From the NCBI RefSeq assembly GCF_003987015.1, contig NZ_PIPQ01000003.1, forward strand, positions 158,722-222,721: 64,000 nucleotides of DNA, read 5' to 3'. Every line of letters starts with the position of its first letter. The first letter of the stretch is position 1. The notes beneath the pieces are model-generated. The model ran no database searches and was not told the origin of the DNA. It worked only from the letters and a program-made list of their open reading frames with translations. Below are positions 46,001-56,221 of the stretch, one piece after another. This DNA comes from Aliidiomarina taiwanensis (GTDB lineage Bacteria > Pseudomonadota > Gammaproteobacteria > Enterobacterales > Alteromonadaceae). Position numbers and translations under genes: made by a program.

Positions 46001-47873
46001 ACTTCGTCGTATCAAAACGAACCACCACAGGGTTCCGCTCAGCCGCACGGAATGCTGATTGGTCATACCAAGTAATGTGATGCCGATCTTTCTTGCCAGT
46101 CATGGTGAAGTCAATGGCTTTTGGCTCATCTGCATTCACTTGCCAAATATCCTTAGTCACCACCGCTTTGGTCAACGCATTTGGTATGAACGCATAGTCC
46201 AGCGTACCCGCCAACCCATTTTCAACATGAGTAAACCGAATACCCGTTAAGTCATCAGCAGCACTTGTGTATCCAGCCTGCGCAAATGCTTGAATTGGCT
46301 CCTCCTGGCGGTAGGCGTTAAAGTCACCTAACACAATCGTTTCAGCTGTCGCCACGCCTGTTGGTTTACTTGCTGCCCAGTTAATTAAGCTATTTGCCCC
46401 TTCTCGGCGCGCTAAACTCGCACAGCCCTGGCCATCTTCGCGGTCACGTAACAATTCACTTTGGTTACTCGTTTCCGTGCAAGTCCGCTCAGCTAACTGA
46501 GTGCCAACAATCGTCAGTTGTTTGCCCGACAATGTGTGTGTAAAGGTTTGGGCTATAGCAGGCGTATGAACCGTGCCGTTAAAGTCGCCCGTGTCTAGCT
46601 TGCTCGCAACGCCCGACTCCGATACACGATCTTGGCGATATACCAAAGCATTACTCAGTTCGCCTTGTCCCATCGGCTCATCCGAGTAAGCCACATAAGC
46701 ATACGGTGCACCTTCTTCCGCTTCATTCAGCATATTCACTAAGTCAGCAACTGCACTCATAGGCCCAGTGCCATTATTCGGCAGCTCTTGTAACGCATAC
46801 ACATCTGCGTCAAGGCCACGTAGTAAAGCTGTTATTTTAGGACGCTGCCTAACAAAACCAGCAGTACCTGGCTGGTAGAACCAAAGATTCACCGTGGCCA
46901 CACGAAGTTGCGACGCATCACGCTCAAGTGGCTCTTCGCTCGACTCCGCCTGCTGCTTCTCTGCCTCTGTGAATAAATCCGGCACCCGTGGGCGTTCGTT
47001 CACCTTTGCAAAAATAGGCATGCTGGTTGGCTGAAAACGATATTCGCCTTCCTTCTGGCCTATAGTGCCCTCAAGCCCAAGTACACGGTCGCCTATACGC
47101 GCCGTATGGCTCGACATCAGCTCGGGTGGTGGAAATTCAACTGAAATTGGATACGGAACAAACGAGCCATCGTCCAACACAATCTGCTTAACATCATAAC
47201 TGTCGGCGTGTGCGTATGCTTCTGTACCTGGCGTCATAATATCTGTTGGATAACGCAGAAGCTCGGTCGCTAAGGTCAGCTCACTTTCAGCGCCTAGGTT
47301 CTCGTTATTGGTTATAAAGCGCAAGCCACTTAAACGAACCGCCATGCCTTCATAACGCTTTAACGTGTCTAAGCTTGCTAAAGGAAACTCAATGTCTTTA
47401 TAAATAATCGTACTGCTAGAGCGGCACACCTTATATTCGGCAAGCTCACGCAACTGCACTTCACCACCATGGTTTGCAACCACAGCTTGCACAATAACTT
47501 CTTGCCCTGTTTTTACATCTGTAATGCTCGGATCATGCACAAACACACCTTGCGACACATCGGCTTGGTCATCTATTTCGGCCTTCAAGGCTTGTATATA
47601 GAAACCGCCAAGCCGCTTATTACCAGCAAACACAGCATGCACCACCCCTTTAACCGTCACTGTTTCACCTAACAGTGGGCTGGGTCCCGTGCTCGCGCGC
47701 AAAGCTGTTAATGCTGTGGTTTCTGCGCTACAGCTTAGTGTGGTACCTCCATTATCACCATCACCATTGTTACCACCATTATTCCCACCCGTAACCGAGT
47801 CACTCGAAGAGCCGCCACAGCCAGAAATGAGCGCGGCCAGAACAATGGCTAAGCTGCCTTTTCTCAATATCAT
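45993..47873 (-). CDS. ExeM/NucH-like extracellular endonuclease homologue with altered active site (lipoprotein)
   Basis: The 626-residue protein has a lipoprotein signal with the lipobox LISGC (Cys19), then a Ser-rich and Gly/Asn-rich linker. A beta-rich OB-type region spans about 48-290, and a C-terminal endonuclease/exonuclease/phosphatase domain spans about 320-620. The acidic ALQELPNN and IVLGDFNAYRQEEP motifs are kept. The usual VNHLKSKG-like His motif reads VGTQLAER, LDHAL reads LDYAF, and the terminal SDHDPV motif reads AERNPV. The His residues expected for hydrolysis are therefore missing, so DNase activity is doubtful. AAGGA lies seven bases before the ATG. Confidence 0.85.
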   Translation of the reverse strand: MILRKGSLAIVLAALISGCGGSSSDSVTGGNNGGNNGDGDNGGTTLSCSAETTALTALRASTGPSPLLGETVTVKGVVHAVFAGNKRLGGFYIQALKAEIDDQADVSQGVFVHDPSITDVKTGQEVIVQAVVANHGGEVQLRELAEYKVCRSSSTIIYKDIEFPLASLDTLKRYEGMAVRLSGLRFITNNENLGAESELTLATELLRYPTDIMTPGTEAYAHADSYDVKQIVLDDGSFVPYPISVEFPPPELMSSHTARIGDRVLGLEGTIGQKEGEYRFQPTSMPIFAKVNERPRVPDLFTEAEKQQAESSEEPLERDASQLRVATVNLWFYQPGTAGFVRQRPKITALLRGLDADVYALQELPNNGTGPMSAVADLVNMLNEAEEGAPYAYVAYSDEPMGQGELSNALVYRQDRVSESGVASKLDTGDFNGTVHTPAIAQTFTHTLSGKQLTIVGTQLAERTCTETSNQSELLRDREDGQGCASLARREGANSLINWAASKPTGVATAETIVLGDFNAYRQEEPIQAFAQAGYTSAADDLTGIRFTHVENGLAGTLDYAFIPNALTKAVVTKDIWQVNADEPKAIDFTMTGKKDRHHITWYDQSAFRAAERNPVVVRFDTTKFN

Positions 47874-47890
47874 AAATACGTCCTTTATTA

Positions 47891-49009
47891 TTAGTATGTG
47901 TCTTCTATAAATTCGACAATTTCTAAGCCAAACCCTGACAATGAAGAGTATTTACGCGGCGAGCTTAACAGACGCATTTTACTCACACCCAACTGCGAAA
48001 GTATTTGTGAACCCACCCCCACATTGCGCGACTGGTTCGACAAGGTAGCCGTTGGGCGAGTTTCACCTTGGTCTTCCGCTTCAAAGTGACGCACCTGATC
48101 AATCAAGTCGCTTGGCGTTTGTTGACGACCAAGTAACACCAGCACCCCACCTTCTTCCGCTATTTTGCGCATGGCACGGTACAAAGGCCAACTTCGGCGT
48201 GCGGCGCGGTCCGTGGCCAATAAGTCATTAAAGGTGTCTTGCAAATGCACCCGCACTAAGGTTGGCTGCGCTTCTTTTATTTCGCCACTCACCAAAGCAA
48301 AGTGCACCTGACCGTCCACAGTGTCTTGGAAGGTCACACAGTCAAACTCACCGTAACTGGTCGGTAAACGACACTGAGCCACACGGTCTACCGTGTGCTC
48401 TGTAAGCGAGCGGTACTCAATTAAGTCGGCAATGGTGCCCATTTTAATACCATGCTCAGCCGCAAACTTTTCTAAGTCGGCACGGCGTGCCATGGTGCCG
48501 TCTTCATTTAAAATTTCCACAATCACCGCTGCCGGCTCGTGGCCCGCTAGCTTGGCTAAGTCGCAGCCGGCTTCCGTATGGCCCGCGCGGTTTAACACTC
48601 CACCTTCCCGTGCTTTCAACGGGAATATATGACCGGGCATTACCAAGTCGGTCGGCTTAGCGTCTTTGGCTACAGCCGCTAGCACAGTGCGGGCACGGTC
48701 TGCTGCAGAAATTCCTGTGGTCACGCCTTCTGCCGCTTCAATCGACACGGTAAAGTTGGTGGCATAAGGAGAATTATTTTGACCCACCATTAACGGTAGG
48801 TTTAGCTGCTCGCAACGCTCTTCTGTTAACGTCAGGCAAATTAATCCACGACCATAACGCGCCATAAAATTAATCGCTTCCGGTGTAATACACTCGGCCG
48901 CCATAATTAAATCGCCTTCGTTCTCCCGGTCTTCGTCGTCCATAAGAATCACCATTTTACCCGCTTTAATATCTTCAATAATTTCAGCAGTGGTGTTCAG
49001 TGTACTCAT
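47891..49009 (-). CDS. ribB: 3,4-dihydroxy-2-butanone 4-phosphate synthase with degenerate GTP cyclohydrolase II domain
   Basis: In this 372-residue protein the N-terminal DHBP synthase domain (about 1-200) is intact, with [17 protein letters not shown] near residue 24 and the [10 protein letters not shown] segment near 141. The C-terminal half has the general GTP cyclohydrolase II outline but lacks the three zinc-binding Cys and the catalytic region. It is therefore expected to supply only the DHBP branch of riboflavin synthesis (a RibBX-type protein). It lies 32 bases after ribD. Confidence 0.9.
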   Translation of the reverse strand: MSTLNTTAEIIEDIKAGKMVILMDDEDRENEGDLIMAAECITPEAINFMARYGRGLICLTLTEERCEQLNLPLMVGQNNSPYATNFTVSIEAAEGVTTGISAADRARTVLAAVAKDAKPTDLVMPGHIFPLKAREGGVLNRAGHTEAGCDLAKLAGHEPAAVIVEILNEDGTMARRADLEKFAAEHGIKMGTIADLIEYRSLTEHTVDRVAQCRLPTSYGEFDCVTFQDTVDGQVHFALVSGEIKEAQPTLVRVHLQDTFNDLLATDRAARRSWPLYRAMRKIAEEGGVLVLLGRQQTPSDLIDQVRHFEAEDQGETRPTATLSNQSRNVGVGSQILSQLGVSKMRLLSSPRKYSSLSGFGLEIVEFIEDTY

Positions 49010-49041
49010 ACTCGGGTTACTCCTCGGTTACTTGCAATTAA

Positions 49042-50133
49042 CTACAGTAAATAAATAAGTTTTACGTCATTGCCTATCGGCTCAGCGCTACTTAAGGTAA
49101 AACAAGGCACATCACGCATGGCCTTGTACTGGGGCAGTGCTAACACCGGCTGCGCCCCTTGCCCCATTAATTTCGGGCCAATATACAGCCATAATTCTTG
49201 GGCCAACTGCTGCTCTATTAAGGCGCCAGCCAGTTGGTGTCCCGCTTCACACCAAAGAGTATGAATGTTCATTTTGCCCACAGCTGCTAACATGGCCGCC
49301 AGGTCAACTTTGCCGTGCCTATCGGGCACAATTAGCTCGTGCACATGCTCAGGGTAGTCCATACCTAAAGCCCGCGTGCGCACAAGGTACACAGGCGTGC
49401 CATCGGCAAAAATAGTGGCATCCAGCGGTACCCGGCCTAAGCTGTCAATCACAATCCGCACCGGCTGTTGAAAACCTTCTGGCAAAGACTCTAAACGAAC
49501 ATTTAACTGTGGGTTGTCGTACAGAACCGTGTCGGCTCCGGTCAGAATGGCACCTGCACAGGCTCGTGCTTCATGCACATCGCGCCGTGCTTCTGGCCCT
49601 GTTATCCATTGGCTTTCACCCGTGGCTAAGGCGGTTGCCCCGTCAATACTGGCCGCTAGTTTCACCTGCACCAATGGCAAGCCCGTTTGGCAGTGGTGAA
49701 TAAACCCTTTATTTAAAGCGTGAGCGGCGGCTTCTTCTACACCGACAACCACTTCAATACCCGCTTGCTGCAGCCGTTGAATACCACGTCCCGCCACCTG
49801 ATGAAACGGGTCTTCCATGGCCACGACCACGCGGGCCACCCCCGCCTCAACCAAGGCTTCAGCACATGGCGGTGTGCGGCCATAATGACTACAGGGCTCT
49901 AAGGTTACATAGGCCGTACCGCCTTGCGCCCGTTCCCCAGCCATACGCAAAGCATGCACCTCGGCATGGGGTTCGCCGGCTCGCGCATGCCAGCCTTCGC
50001 CCACCACTTCGCCTGCGGCGCTCACTATCACGCAGCCCACATTCGGGTTTGGTCGTGTGGTTTGTTGGCCCTTGGCTGCTAATTGCAGCGCCTGCTGCAT
50101 ATGCACAACATCCTGAGAGAGTACAGCCGTCAT
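49042..50133 (-). CDS. ribD: Riboflavin biosynthesis deaminase/reductase RibD
   Basis: The 363-residue bifunctional enzyme has an N-terminal zinc deaminase domain with HAEVHAL (near residue 50) and PCSHYGRTPPC (near 81). The C-terminal reductase domain starts near 150 (VKLAASIDGATALATGESQWI). It converts the GTP cyclohydrolase product to ribitylamino-uracil phosphate. It starts one base after the nrdR stop. In many gammaproteobacteria ribE (riboflavin synthase) follows ribD; here ribB follows directly. Confidence 0.95.
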   Translation of the reverse strand: MTAVLSQDVVHMQQALQLAAKGQQTTRPNPNVGCVIVSAAGEVVGEGWHARAGEPHAEVHALRMAGERAQGGTAYVTLEPCSHYGRTPPCAEALVEAGVARVVVAMEDPFHQVAGRGIQRLQQAGIEVVVGVEEAAAHALNKGFIHHCQTGLPLVQVKLAASIDGATALATGESQWITGPEARRDVHEARACAGAILTGADTVLYDNPQLNVRLESLPEGFQQPVRIVIDSLGRVPLDATIFADGTPVYLVRTRALGMDYPEHVHELIVPDRHGKVDLAAMLAAVGKMNIHTLWCEAGHQLAGALIEQQLAQELWLYIGPKLMGQGAQPVLALPQYKAMRDVPCFTLSSAEPIGNDVKLIYLL

Positions 50134-50134
50134 C

Positions 50135-50584
50135 CTAGTCGTCCAGCCGTGCTATTTCTTCGCCAAACTCACCTAAGTTTTCAAAGGACCGGTACACAGA
50201 AGCAAAACGAATATAAGCCACTTTATCCACCTGCTTCAGTGCTTCCATTACAAGGTTGCCCACATGCTTACTCGACACTTCTCGCTCGCCAATGCTCCGC
50301 AGCGACGACTTTATCGCATTCACGGTTTGTTCAATTTTCTCCATGCTCACGGGGCGCTTCTCTAGCGCACGTAACAAGCCAGCACGTAATTTGTCTTCAT
50401 TAAAAGGTTCCCGCGCACCATTGGTTTTTACAATGCGTGGCATCACCAGTTCTGCGGTTTCAAAGGTGGTGAAACGCTCCTTGCACGCCAAACACTCACG
50501 CCGTCTGCGCACCGACATGCCGTCGGTCACTAATCGTGAGTCAATCACTTTAGTGTCTTGCATATTACAAAATGGACAGTGCAA
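50135..50584 (-). CDS. nrdR: Transcriptional repressor NrdR
   Basis: NrdR is a zinc-ribbon/ATP-cone repressor of ribonucleotide reductase genes. Starting at a TTG at 50584 gives MHCPFC and 149 residues, the same length as E. coli NrdR. GGAGGT sits seven bases before this TTG. An upstream TTG at 50599 lies in that ribosome site and is not used. The zinc ribbon is CPFC and CLAC near residues 3-34, and the ATP cone is near 49-139. The order glyA-nrdR-ribD suggests one transcript. Confidence 0.95.
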   Translation of the reverse strand: MHCPFCNMQDTKVIDSRLVTDGMSVRRRRECLACKERFTTFETAELVMPRIVKTNGAREPFNEDKLRAGLLRALEKRPVSMEKIEQTVNAIKSSLRSIGEREVSSKHVGNLVMEALKQVDKVAYIRFASVYRSFENLGEFGEEIARLDD

Positions 50585-50605
50585 TCTGTTTACCTCCAAC
50601 GCAGT

Positions 50606-50626
50606 GGGGGGCCCATACAGCCCCCC
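50606..50626. other. GC-rich hairpin between glyA and nrdR
   Basis: GGGGGGC (50606-50612) pairs with GCCCCCC (50620-50626) across a seven-base loop. On the minus strand, where both genes are read, it has no T-run, so it is not a standard terminator. It may be an RNA stability or processing element just upstream of the nrdR ribosome site. Confidence 0.5.
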
Positions 50627-50643
50627 GCCTTTTCTTTACAGCC

Positions 50644-51900
50644 TTATGCGTACACAGGGAAGCGTGCACACAGTGCTTTTACTTCTTCGCGAACACGGGC
50701 TTCTACACTTTCATCACCTAGGTTGTCTAACACGTCAGCAATCCAAGTGGCTACTTGCTTCGCTTCGGCTTCTTTAAAACCACGGCGAGTAATAGCCGGC
50801 GTACCTAAACGTAAACCAGAGGTCACAAACGGTGAACGTGGGTCATTGGGTACCGAGTTTTTGTTGACCGTAATAAAGGCACGGCCTAAAGCTGCGTCCG
50901 CATCTTTACCGGTAATGTCTTTCTTAATCAGATCAACCAAGAACAAGTGGTTCTCAGTGCCGTTCGACACAATGTCGTACCCACGCTCTTGCAACACACT
51001 CACCATAGCTTTGGCGTTATCTAATACTTGCTGCTGGTACACTTTAAATTCAGGCGACAAGGCTTCTTTAAAAGCAATGGCTTTGGCTGCAATCACGTGC
51101 ATCAATGGGCCACCTTGATTGCCTGGGAATACCGCACTGTTTAAGCGCTTATGCAAGTCTTCGTCGTCAGAGCCCGACAAAATCAAACCACTGCGTGGAC
51201 CCGCTAAGGTTTTATGCGTGGTGGTAGTCACCACGTGTGCATGAGGTACTGGGTTCGGGTATAGGCCCGCTGCTACTAAACCTGCAACGTGCGCCATGTC
51301 TACTAACAAGTACGCGCCCACTTCGTCGGCAATTTCACGGAACTTAGCCCAGTCGATAACACCTGAGAACGCCGAGAAACCAGCAATAATCATTTTTGGC
51401 TTGTGCTCACGGGCTAGCTCAGCCACTTCAGCGTAGTTAATGTCACCTGTTTCAGGGTCTAAACCGTACTGCACCGCATTGTAGTTTTTGCCAGAGAAGT
51501 TCACCGACGAGCCATGCGTTAAGTGACCACCATGGGCCAGGCTCATACCTAAAATAGTGTCACCTGCATTCACTAACGCCATGAAAGCCGCCGTGTTTGC
51601 TTGCGAGCCAGAGTGTGGCTGTACGTTCGCGTATTTGGCAGAAAACAGTTCTTTAGCACGGTCAATGGCCAAGGTTTCCGCCACGTCCACAAACTCACAG
51701 CCGCCGTAATAACGCTTACCTGGGTAGCCTTCAGCGTATTTATTAGTTAACTGCGAACCCTGCGCTTCCATCACCGCACGGCTTACATAGTTTTCAGAAG
51801 CAATCAGCTCAATGTGCTCTTCTTGACGCTTGTCTTCTGCTTGCATGGCTTCCCAAAGTTGGGGATCAAAGTCAGCAATATTCGTATTACGGCTTTGCAT
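50644..51900 (-). CDS. glyA: Serine hydroxymethyltransferase
   Basis: The 418-residue PLP enzyme interconverts serine and glycine while charging tetrahydrofolate with a one-carbon unit. The PLP-lysine motif [14 protein letters not shown] lies near residue 222-236, with [13 protein letters not shown] near 54 and [10 protein letters not shown] near 127. Length and start match E. coli GlyA. It lies upstream of nrdR. Confidence 0.97.
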   Translation of the reverse strand: MQSRNTNIADFDPQLWEAMQAEDKRQEEHIELIASENYVSRAVMEAQGSQLTNKYAEGYPGKRYYGGCEFVDVAETLAIDRAKELFSAKYANVQPHSGSQANTAAFMALVNAGDTILGMSLAHGGHLTHGSSVNFSGKNYNAVQYGLDPETGDINYAEVAELAREHKPKMIIAGFSAFSGVIDWAKFREIADEVGAYLLVDMAHVAGLVAAGLYPNPVPHAHVVTTTTHKTLAGPRSGLILSGSDDEDLHKRLNSAVFPGNQGGPLMHVIAAKAIAFKEALSPEFKVYQQQVLDNAKAMVSVLQERGYDIVSNGTENHLFLVDLIKKDITGKDADAALGRAFITVNKNSVPNDPRSPFVTSGLRLGTPAITRRGFKEAEAKQVATWIADVLDNLGDESVEARVREEVKALCARFPVYA

Positions 51901-51958
51901 ACGTACTCCTAGCTAAATTAAAAAGAATAAATCAAAGTCACAGCAATATGCTGCTCGT

Positions 51959-53626
51959 TTACTTACTAATACGCTTGTACTTAATACGGTGCGGTTCCAT
52001 CGCATCTGCACCATAGGTCTTCTTCATGTAAGCTTCGTATTCTGTGTAGTTACCTTCGTAGAAGGTCACTTGGCCTTCGTCACGGTAATCCAGAATATGC
52101 GTCGCTACACGGTCTAGGAACCAACGGTCATGCGATATCACCATGGCGGCCCCTGGGAACTCCAATAACGCTTCTTCTAGCGCTCGTAATGTTTCAACGT
52201 CTAAGTCGTTCGTAGGCTCATCCAGCAGCAACAAGTTACCGCCGGCTTTAAGCAGCTTGGCTAAATGCACGCGGTTGCGTTCACCACCCGAAAGTTCACC
52301 CACTCGTTTTTGCTGATCAGTACCCCGGAAGTTAAAGCGGCCCACATAGGCACGGCTTGGAATTTCATAGGTACCAATGCGAAGAATGTCATGACCTTCC
52401 GACACTTCTTCCCACACTGTTTTGTTCGGATCCATATTGTCACGGAACTGATCAACCGACGCCAATTGTACCGACTCGCCCAGCTCAATGCTGCCCGCGT
52501 CTGGCTGCTCTAAGCCACTGATCATACGGAACAAGGTAGACTTACCGGCACCGTTAGGGCCAATAATGCCCACAATCGCGCCCTTCGGCATGCTAAAGCT
52601 TAAATTATCAATCAGCAAGCGGTCGCCATAGCTCTTGCTCAGGCCTTCCACCTCCACCACCTTGTCACCTAAACGTGGACCTGGTGGAATAAACATTTCG
52701 TTAGTTTCGTTACGGGCCTGGTGCTCTGAGCTTTGTAATTCTTCAAAGCGCGACAAACGTGCCTTACTTTTCGCTTGGCGTCCTTTCGGGTTTTCACGCA
52801 CCCACTCAAGCTCTTTCTGAATTGACTTCTGGCGTGCAGCTTCCGTTCGCTCTTCTTGCTTCAAACGGGCGTCTTTTTGCTCAAGCCAGCTCGAATAGTT
52901 CCCTTCCCACGGAATACCATGGCCACGGTCTAGTTCTAAAATCCAACCAGCTACGTTGTCTAAGAAGTAACGGTCGTGGGTAATGGCCACAACAGTGCCT
53001 TCATAGTCGTGTAAAAAGCGCTCAAGCCAAGCCACAGACTCAGCGTCCAAGTGGTTCGTCGGTTCGTCCAGCAATAACATGTCGGGCTTTTCAAGTAACA
53101 AGCGGCAAATGGCGACACGGCGGCGCTCACCCCCGGACAGGTGCTCAATGGTGGCGTCCCATGGTGGCAAGCGTAAAGCGTTCGCCGCACGCTCTAAAGC
53201 ATTTTCTAGGTTATGGCCGTCGTGGGCTTGAATAATCGCTTCCAGCTCACCCTGGCGTTTGGCCAAAGCGTCAAAGTCTGCGTCTTCTTCTGCGTAAGCC
53301 GTGTACACGCTTTCCAGCTCAGCTAAGGCTTCTTTTACTTCCGACACGGCTTCTTCAATGGTTTCCCGCACAGTCTTAGCCGGATCGAGTTCCGGCTCCT
53401 GTGGCAAATAACCAATTTTAATGCCCGCTTGTGGAATGGCTTCGCCGTCAAACTCTTTGTCGACTCCCGCCATAATACGAAGCAAGGTCGACTTACCCGA
53501 GCCGTTTAATCCCAGCACACCAATCTTGGCACCGGGGAAAAAGCTCAAGGAAATATCTTTCAGAATCGTCCGCTTCGGAGGAACAACTTTGCTCACCCGC
53601 TGCATGTTATAAATAAATTGCGCCAT
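51959..53626 (-). CDS. ettA: Energy-dependent translational throttle protein EttA
   Basis: A 555-residue ABC-F protein from the ATG at 53626 (start MAQFIYNM); the same length as E. coli EttA. Two ABC domains are seen, with Walker A GLNGSGKST near 39 and GPNGAGKST near 356, and signatures LSGGERRR and LSGGERNR. The arm and linker between them contact the ribosome. It binds the E site and gates entry into elongation according to ATP/ADP. A longer reading to 53671 is disfavoured because AGGA lies about 12 bases before 53626. Confidence 0.95.
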   Translation of the reverse strand: MAQFIYNMQRVSKVVPPKRTILKDISLSFFPGAKIGVLGLNGSGKSTLLRIMAGVDKEFDGEAIPQAGIKIGYLPQEPELDPAKTVRETIEEAVSEVKEALAELESVYTAYAEEDADFDALAKRQGELEAIIQAHDGHNLENALERAANALRLPPWDATIEHLSGGERRRVAICRLLLEKPDMLLLDEPTNHLDAESVAWLERFLHDYEGTVVAITHDRYFLDNVAGWILELDRGHGIPWEGNYSSWLEQKDARLKQEERTEAARQKSIQKELEWVRENPKGRQAKSKARLSRFEELQSSEHQARNETNEMFIPPGPRLGDKVVEVEGLSKSYGDRLLIDNLSFSMPKGAIVGIIGPNGAGKSTLFRMISGLEQPDAGSIELGESVQLASVDQFRDNMDPNKTVWEEVSEGHDILRIGTYEIPSRAYVGRFNFRGTDQQKRVGELSGGERNRVHLAKLLKAGGNLLLLDEPTNDLDVETLRALEEALLEFPGAAMVISHDRWFLDRVATHILDYRDEGQVTFYEGNYTEYEAYMKKTYGADAMEPHRIKYKRISK

Positions 53627-53710
53627 GAATACACTAAATCCTGTATAAAAACCTACATAAGAATACCCCATATAATAACATACTCAGGGTATTCAGCAGT
53701 AACCTTCGAG

Positions 53711-56221
53711 CTATTCACGGTTTATTAGGTTAAACCGCATTAATACCTCGTTTGTTACCACAGTAACGTCAAGCAAGCCGCCAATACTCCACATTTCGTC
53801 TTGCACTTCTTCTGCGCGGTGGCTGGCGTATTGCTGAATATAGCGAAACTCATCGGCAATAAATTCCGTGTCGGGGCGACCTGTACGAATTAAACTAAAT
53901 TGCAGTGCCAGCACTTCCCCCGCTTCCAGCCCTTGTTGCAAGAATGCTTTTACATTCCCCGCTTCTTCCGGCTCATAGGCTGAAGGCAGCAACCATTTGC
54001 GCCGGCTGCGAATACTATTGTTTTCAATGGTGCGCTGTATCATCAGCGTCGCTGTCCAGGGCCGGCTTGTAGGCTCCAAGCGCTGCCAAGCCGCCACAAT
54101 CGTGCGCTCTAAAATCACATCTGACACCACAGGTTCAATATTCAACTTGCCTTTTTCTGACACGGCCAAGCATATTTTTTTCAGCTTTTCGTTTAAACTC
54201 GAAACGCCCGCCCGGTGTAGCGACAGCCCACCATTCGCCTCTTGTTTTAAAAATAACGGCAAAGTCATCAATGAATTACAGTACAAGTTGCGCAAACACA
54301 GCTGCAAGCCATGCACTGTTCCTGTTTGCTCATGCACTTTTAACGCTTTTTTGTTCGCACTAATCAAGTGACTAAAGAATTGTTGCCCCACATGCTCAAA
54401 GTCTCCTAAGCGCTGCAAATGAAACACGGTATTTTCCGCGCTCACATGCATCACCTGATAGGGCATTTTTTTTAAATCAAAACTGGTAAAGCGTTTGCCT
54501 AGCTCGGGCAAACTAATAAACACCTTGTCTCCCCGCTTTATGTCCATGGCCTGCTCTACTTGCACCTGCAGCCCCGACACAGAGAAGTCACGAGTAATAC
54601 CTAGTTGACCACTGTCGTGCGCCTCAATCCGCATTTGCGTTCTGTGGTTAAAGCGGCTCTCGCGGCGAATGTCCTTAAAGTCAAAGGCTGCACGGAGCAA
54701 AGGCGCCTGTAAACGCCGCGGGTGCACAAACTTATTCAGTTTAGGAAGCTTTTCTTTGTCATACTCAAAATGCTGATAAAACTCCACGGGCGGGGTAATG
54801 TCTGTTAACAGCCCCACATGGGTTAAGCCTTCAAGCTGCTTCATAATTTCCGGGGAAGGCGGCCGAACGCCACTACCCATGCTTTTTAAAACATCGGCAG
54901 GGACGGTCGTAGGAATCCAGGCTTTACCAATATCCAACGGGGCAAAACTAAACCGGTACACTTTAAACTGGGCACGGCGGCTGGCATAACCAAGAAACTG
55001 CTGCCGCAGCTCTGGGTCTTTTAAGTCACTGTCCAACGCCGAATAAAAATAAGACTTGCCGTCACGAAGGAGTTGAAAGGTATACACAATGGTTTCCACA
55101 ATCCCCTTCGGCGACTGGCTTAACTGGCGCAGAAAGTTGGCTAAGCGCTTCCCCGAGAACATGCCCCCCACAACACAGCGATTTTGTTCGTCTACCCAGT
55201 TATCCAACACACTCCGGTTTACTTCTGTTTCCAAGGCCAGCTTCGGGTACATAAACTTTTCTTCGCGCTTAAAAAACAACGGCACCCCGCTCATACGGGG
55301 GAAGTACAGCTGTTCATTGGCCTTTGCCAATAAGGCCTGGTACACATTGTCTACATTTACTTTGTACCTGTGTTTGTACCCGGCAATAAAGCGCGACAAA
55401 AACACATCAAAGTCATCGTCATCTTCCGTGTAGCTTCGTTTCAAGCGTAAATACATCCCTTGGCGGCGCTGCTCCGACGCCATCAACACATAAGGCACCC
55501 CTTGGTTTACATCTATGGTGAACTCTTGGGCAAAGCCAATAAAGCGCACTTCAACGGGTGTGCCGCGCTCAAATTCTTTCGGTATTACTACGTCGTGCTC
55601 GGCCTTTAAGCGAATACGAATACCGCTCACAGAAATGTCCGACGTGACCGCTTCATAAAGTGTTCCGTTTATTTTTACGCGAATGGCTCCTGCATAATTC
55701 ATCCGCTCTTCACGGCGCGCCACATAACGGCCAAAGGTAAAATAAGGTATGTGAATGGCTTCGTCGTGCTTCATTGCAGTCAGCGGCGCATGTAACTGAG
55801 ACGCAGCTCCCCGTACTTTGGCCCCTTCCCGCTCTTTGCGCAGCTCCCGCAAGGCGTGCTGTTTTTCCTTATCTTGAATTACCCGAATATTGTTGTCAGC
55901 TAAAAATATTTTATTGTAAGTGTCCACGGTAAACACACCGTTATACCGCTCCAGTCCTTCTTCAAAAATACCAATAGCCACTGCGTCCATATAATGCACG
56001 CGGCCTTCAAAGGTGTACGCTTGAACATCGCCATATACACGTTTACGTAAATCAATTTGGCGGTTGCACGGCGCCGCCAGCTCCCGCAGGCGCGCTTTTA
56101 ATTTAAAGCGATCCGGACCGGCCATATCTGCGGTCAGCATATTGAAAATTTTGTCGAATTCAGGCTCGTTCACTACAGGCTTTAATTGCTCTGTTAGCTG
56201 TTCAAGCAGTGCGTCTTCCAT
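53711..56221 (-). CDS. Large protein with two PilZ-type domains
   Basis: A protein of about 836 residues from the ATG at 56221 (AGGAAA about ten bases upstream; the reading from a TTG at 56290 is less likely). The first PilZ-like domain at about 165-260 shows RREERMNY followed by SDISVSGIRIRL. The second at about 515-610 shows RRESRFNHR then TRDFSVSGLQV. Both keep the RxxxR and D/NxSxxG cyclic-di-GMP binding pattern. No membrane span is visible. Large PilZ proteins beside radA are known from Vibrio and Shewanella (recalled, not checked). The output is unknown. Confidence 0.82.
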   Translation of the reverse strand: MEDALLEQLTEQLKPVVNEPEFDKIFNMLTADMAGPDRFKLKARLRELAAPCNRQIDLRKRVYGDVQAYTFEGRVHYMDAVAIGIFEEGLERYNGVFTVDTYNKIFLADNNIRVIQDKEKQHALRELRKEREGAKVRGAASQLHAPLTAMKHDEAIHIPYFTFGRYVARREERMNYAGAIRVKINGTLYEAVTSDISVSGIRIRLKAEHDVVIPKEFERGTPVEVRFIGFAQEFTIDVNQGVPYVLMASEQRRQGMYLRLKRSYTEDDDDFDVFLSRFIAGYKHRYKVNVDNVYQALLAKANEQLYFPRMSGVPLFFKREEKFMYPKLALETEVNRSVLDNWVDEQNRCVVGGMFSGKRLANFLRQLSQSPKGIVETIVYTFQLLRDGKSYFYSALDSDLKDPELRQQFLGYASRRAQFKVYRFSFAPLDIGKAWIPTTVPADVLKSMGSGVRPPSPEIMKQLEGLTHVGLLTDITPPVEFYQHFEYDKEKLPKLNKFVHPRRLQAPLLRAAFDFKDIRRESRFNHRTQMRIEAHDSGQLGITRDFSVSGLQVQVEQAMDIKRGDKVFISLPELGKRFTSFDLKKMPYQVMHVSAENTVFHLQRLGDFEHVGQQFFSHLISANKKALKVHEQTGTVHGLQLCLRNLYCNSLMTLPLFLKQEANGGLSLHRAGVSSLNEKLKKICLAVSEKGKLNIEPVVSDVILERTIVAAWQRLEPTSRPWTATLMIQRTIENNSIRSRRKWLLPSAYEPEEAGNVKAFLQQGLEAGEVLALQFSLIRTGRPDTEFIADEFRYIQQYASHRAEEVQDEMWSIGGLLDVTVVTNEVLMRFNLINRE

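Noticed and set aside
50606..50626. glyA terminator
   Set aside because: It is a strong GC hairpin but has no T-run on the minus strand, so it is listed only as a hairpin.
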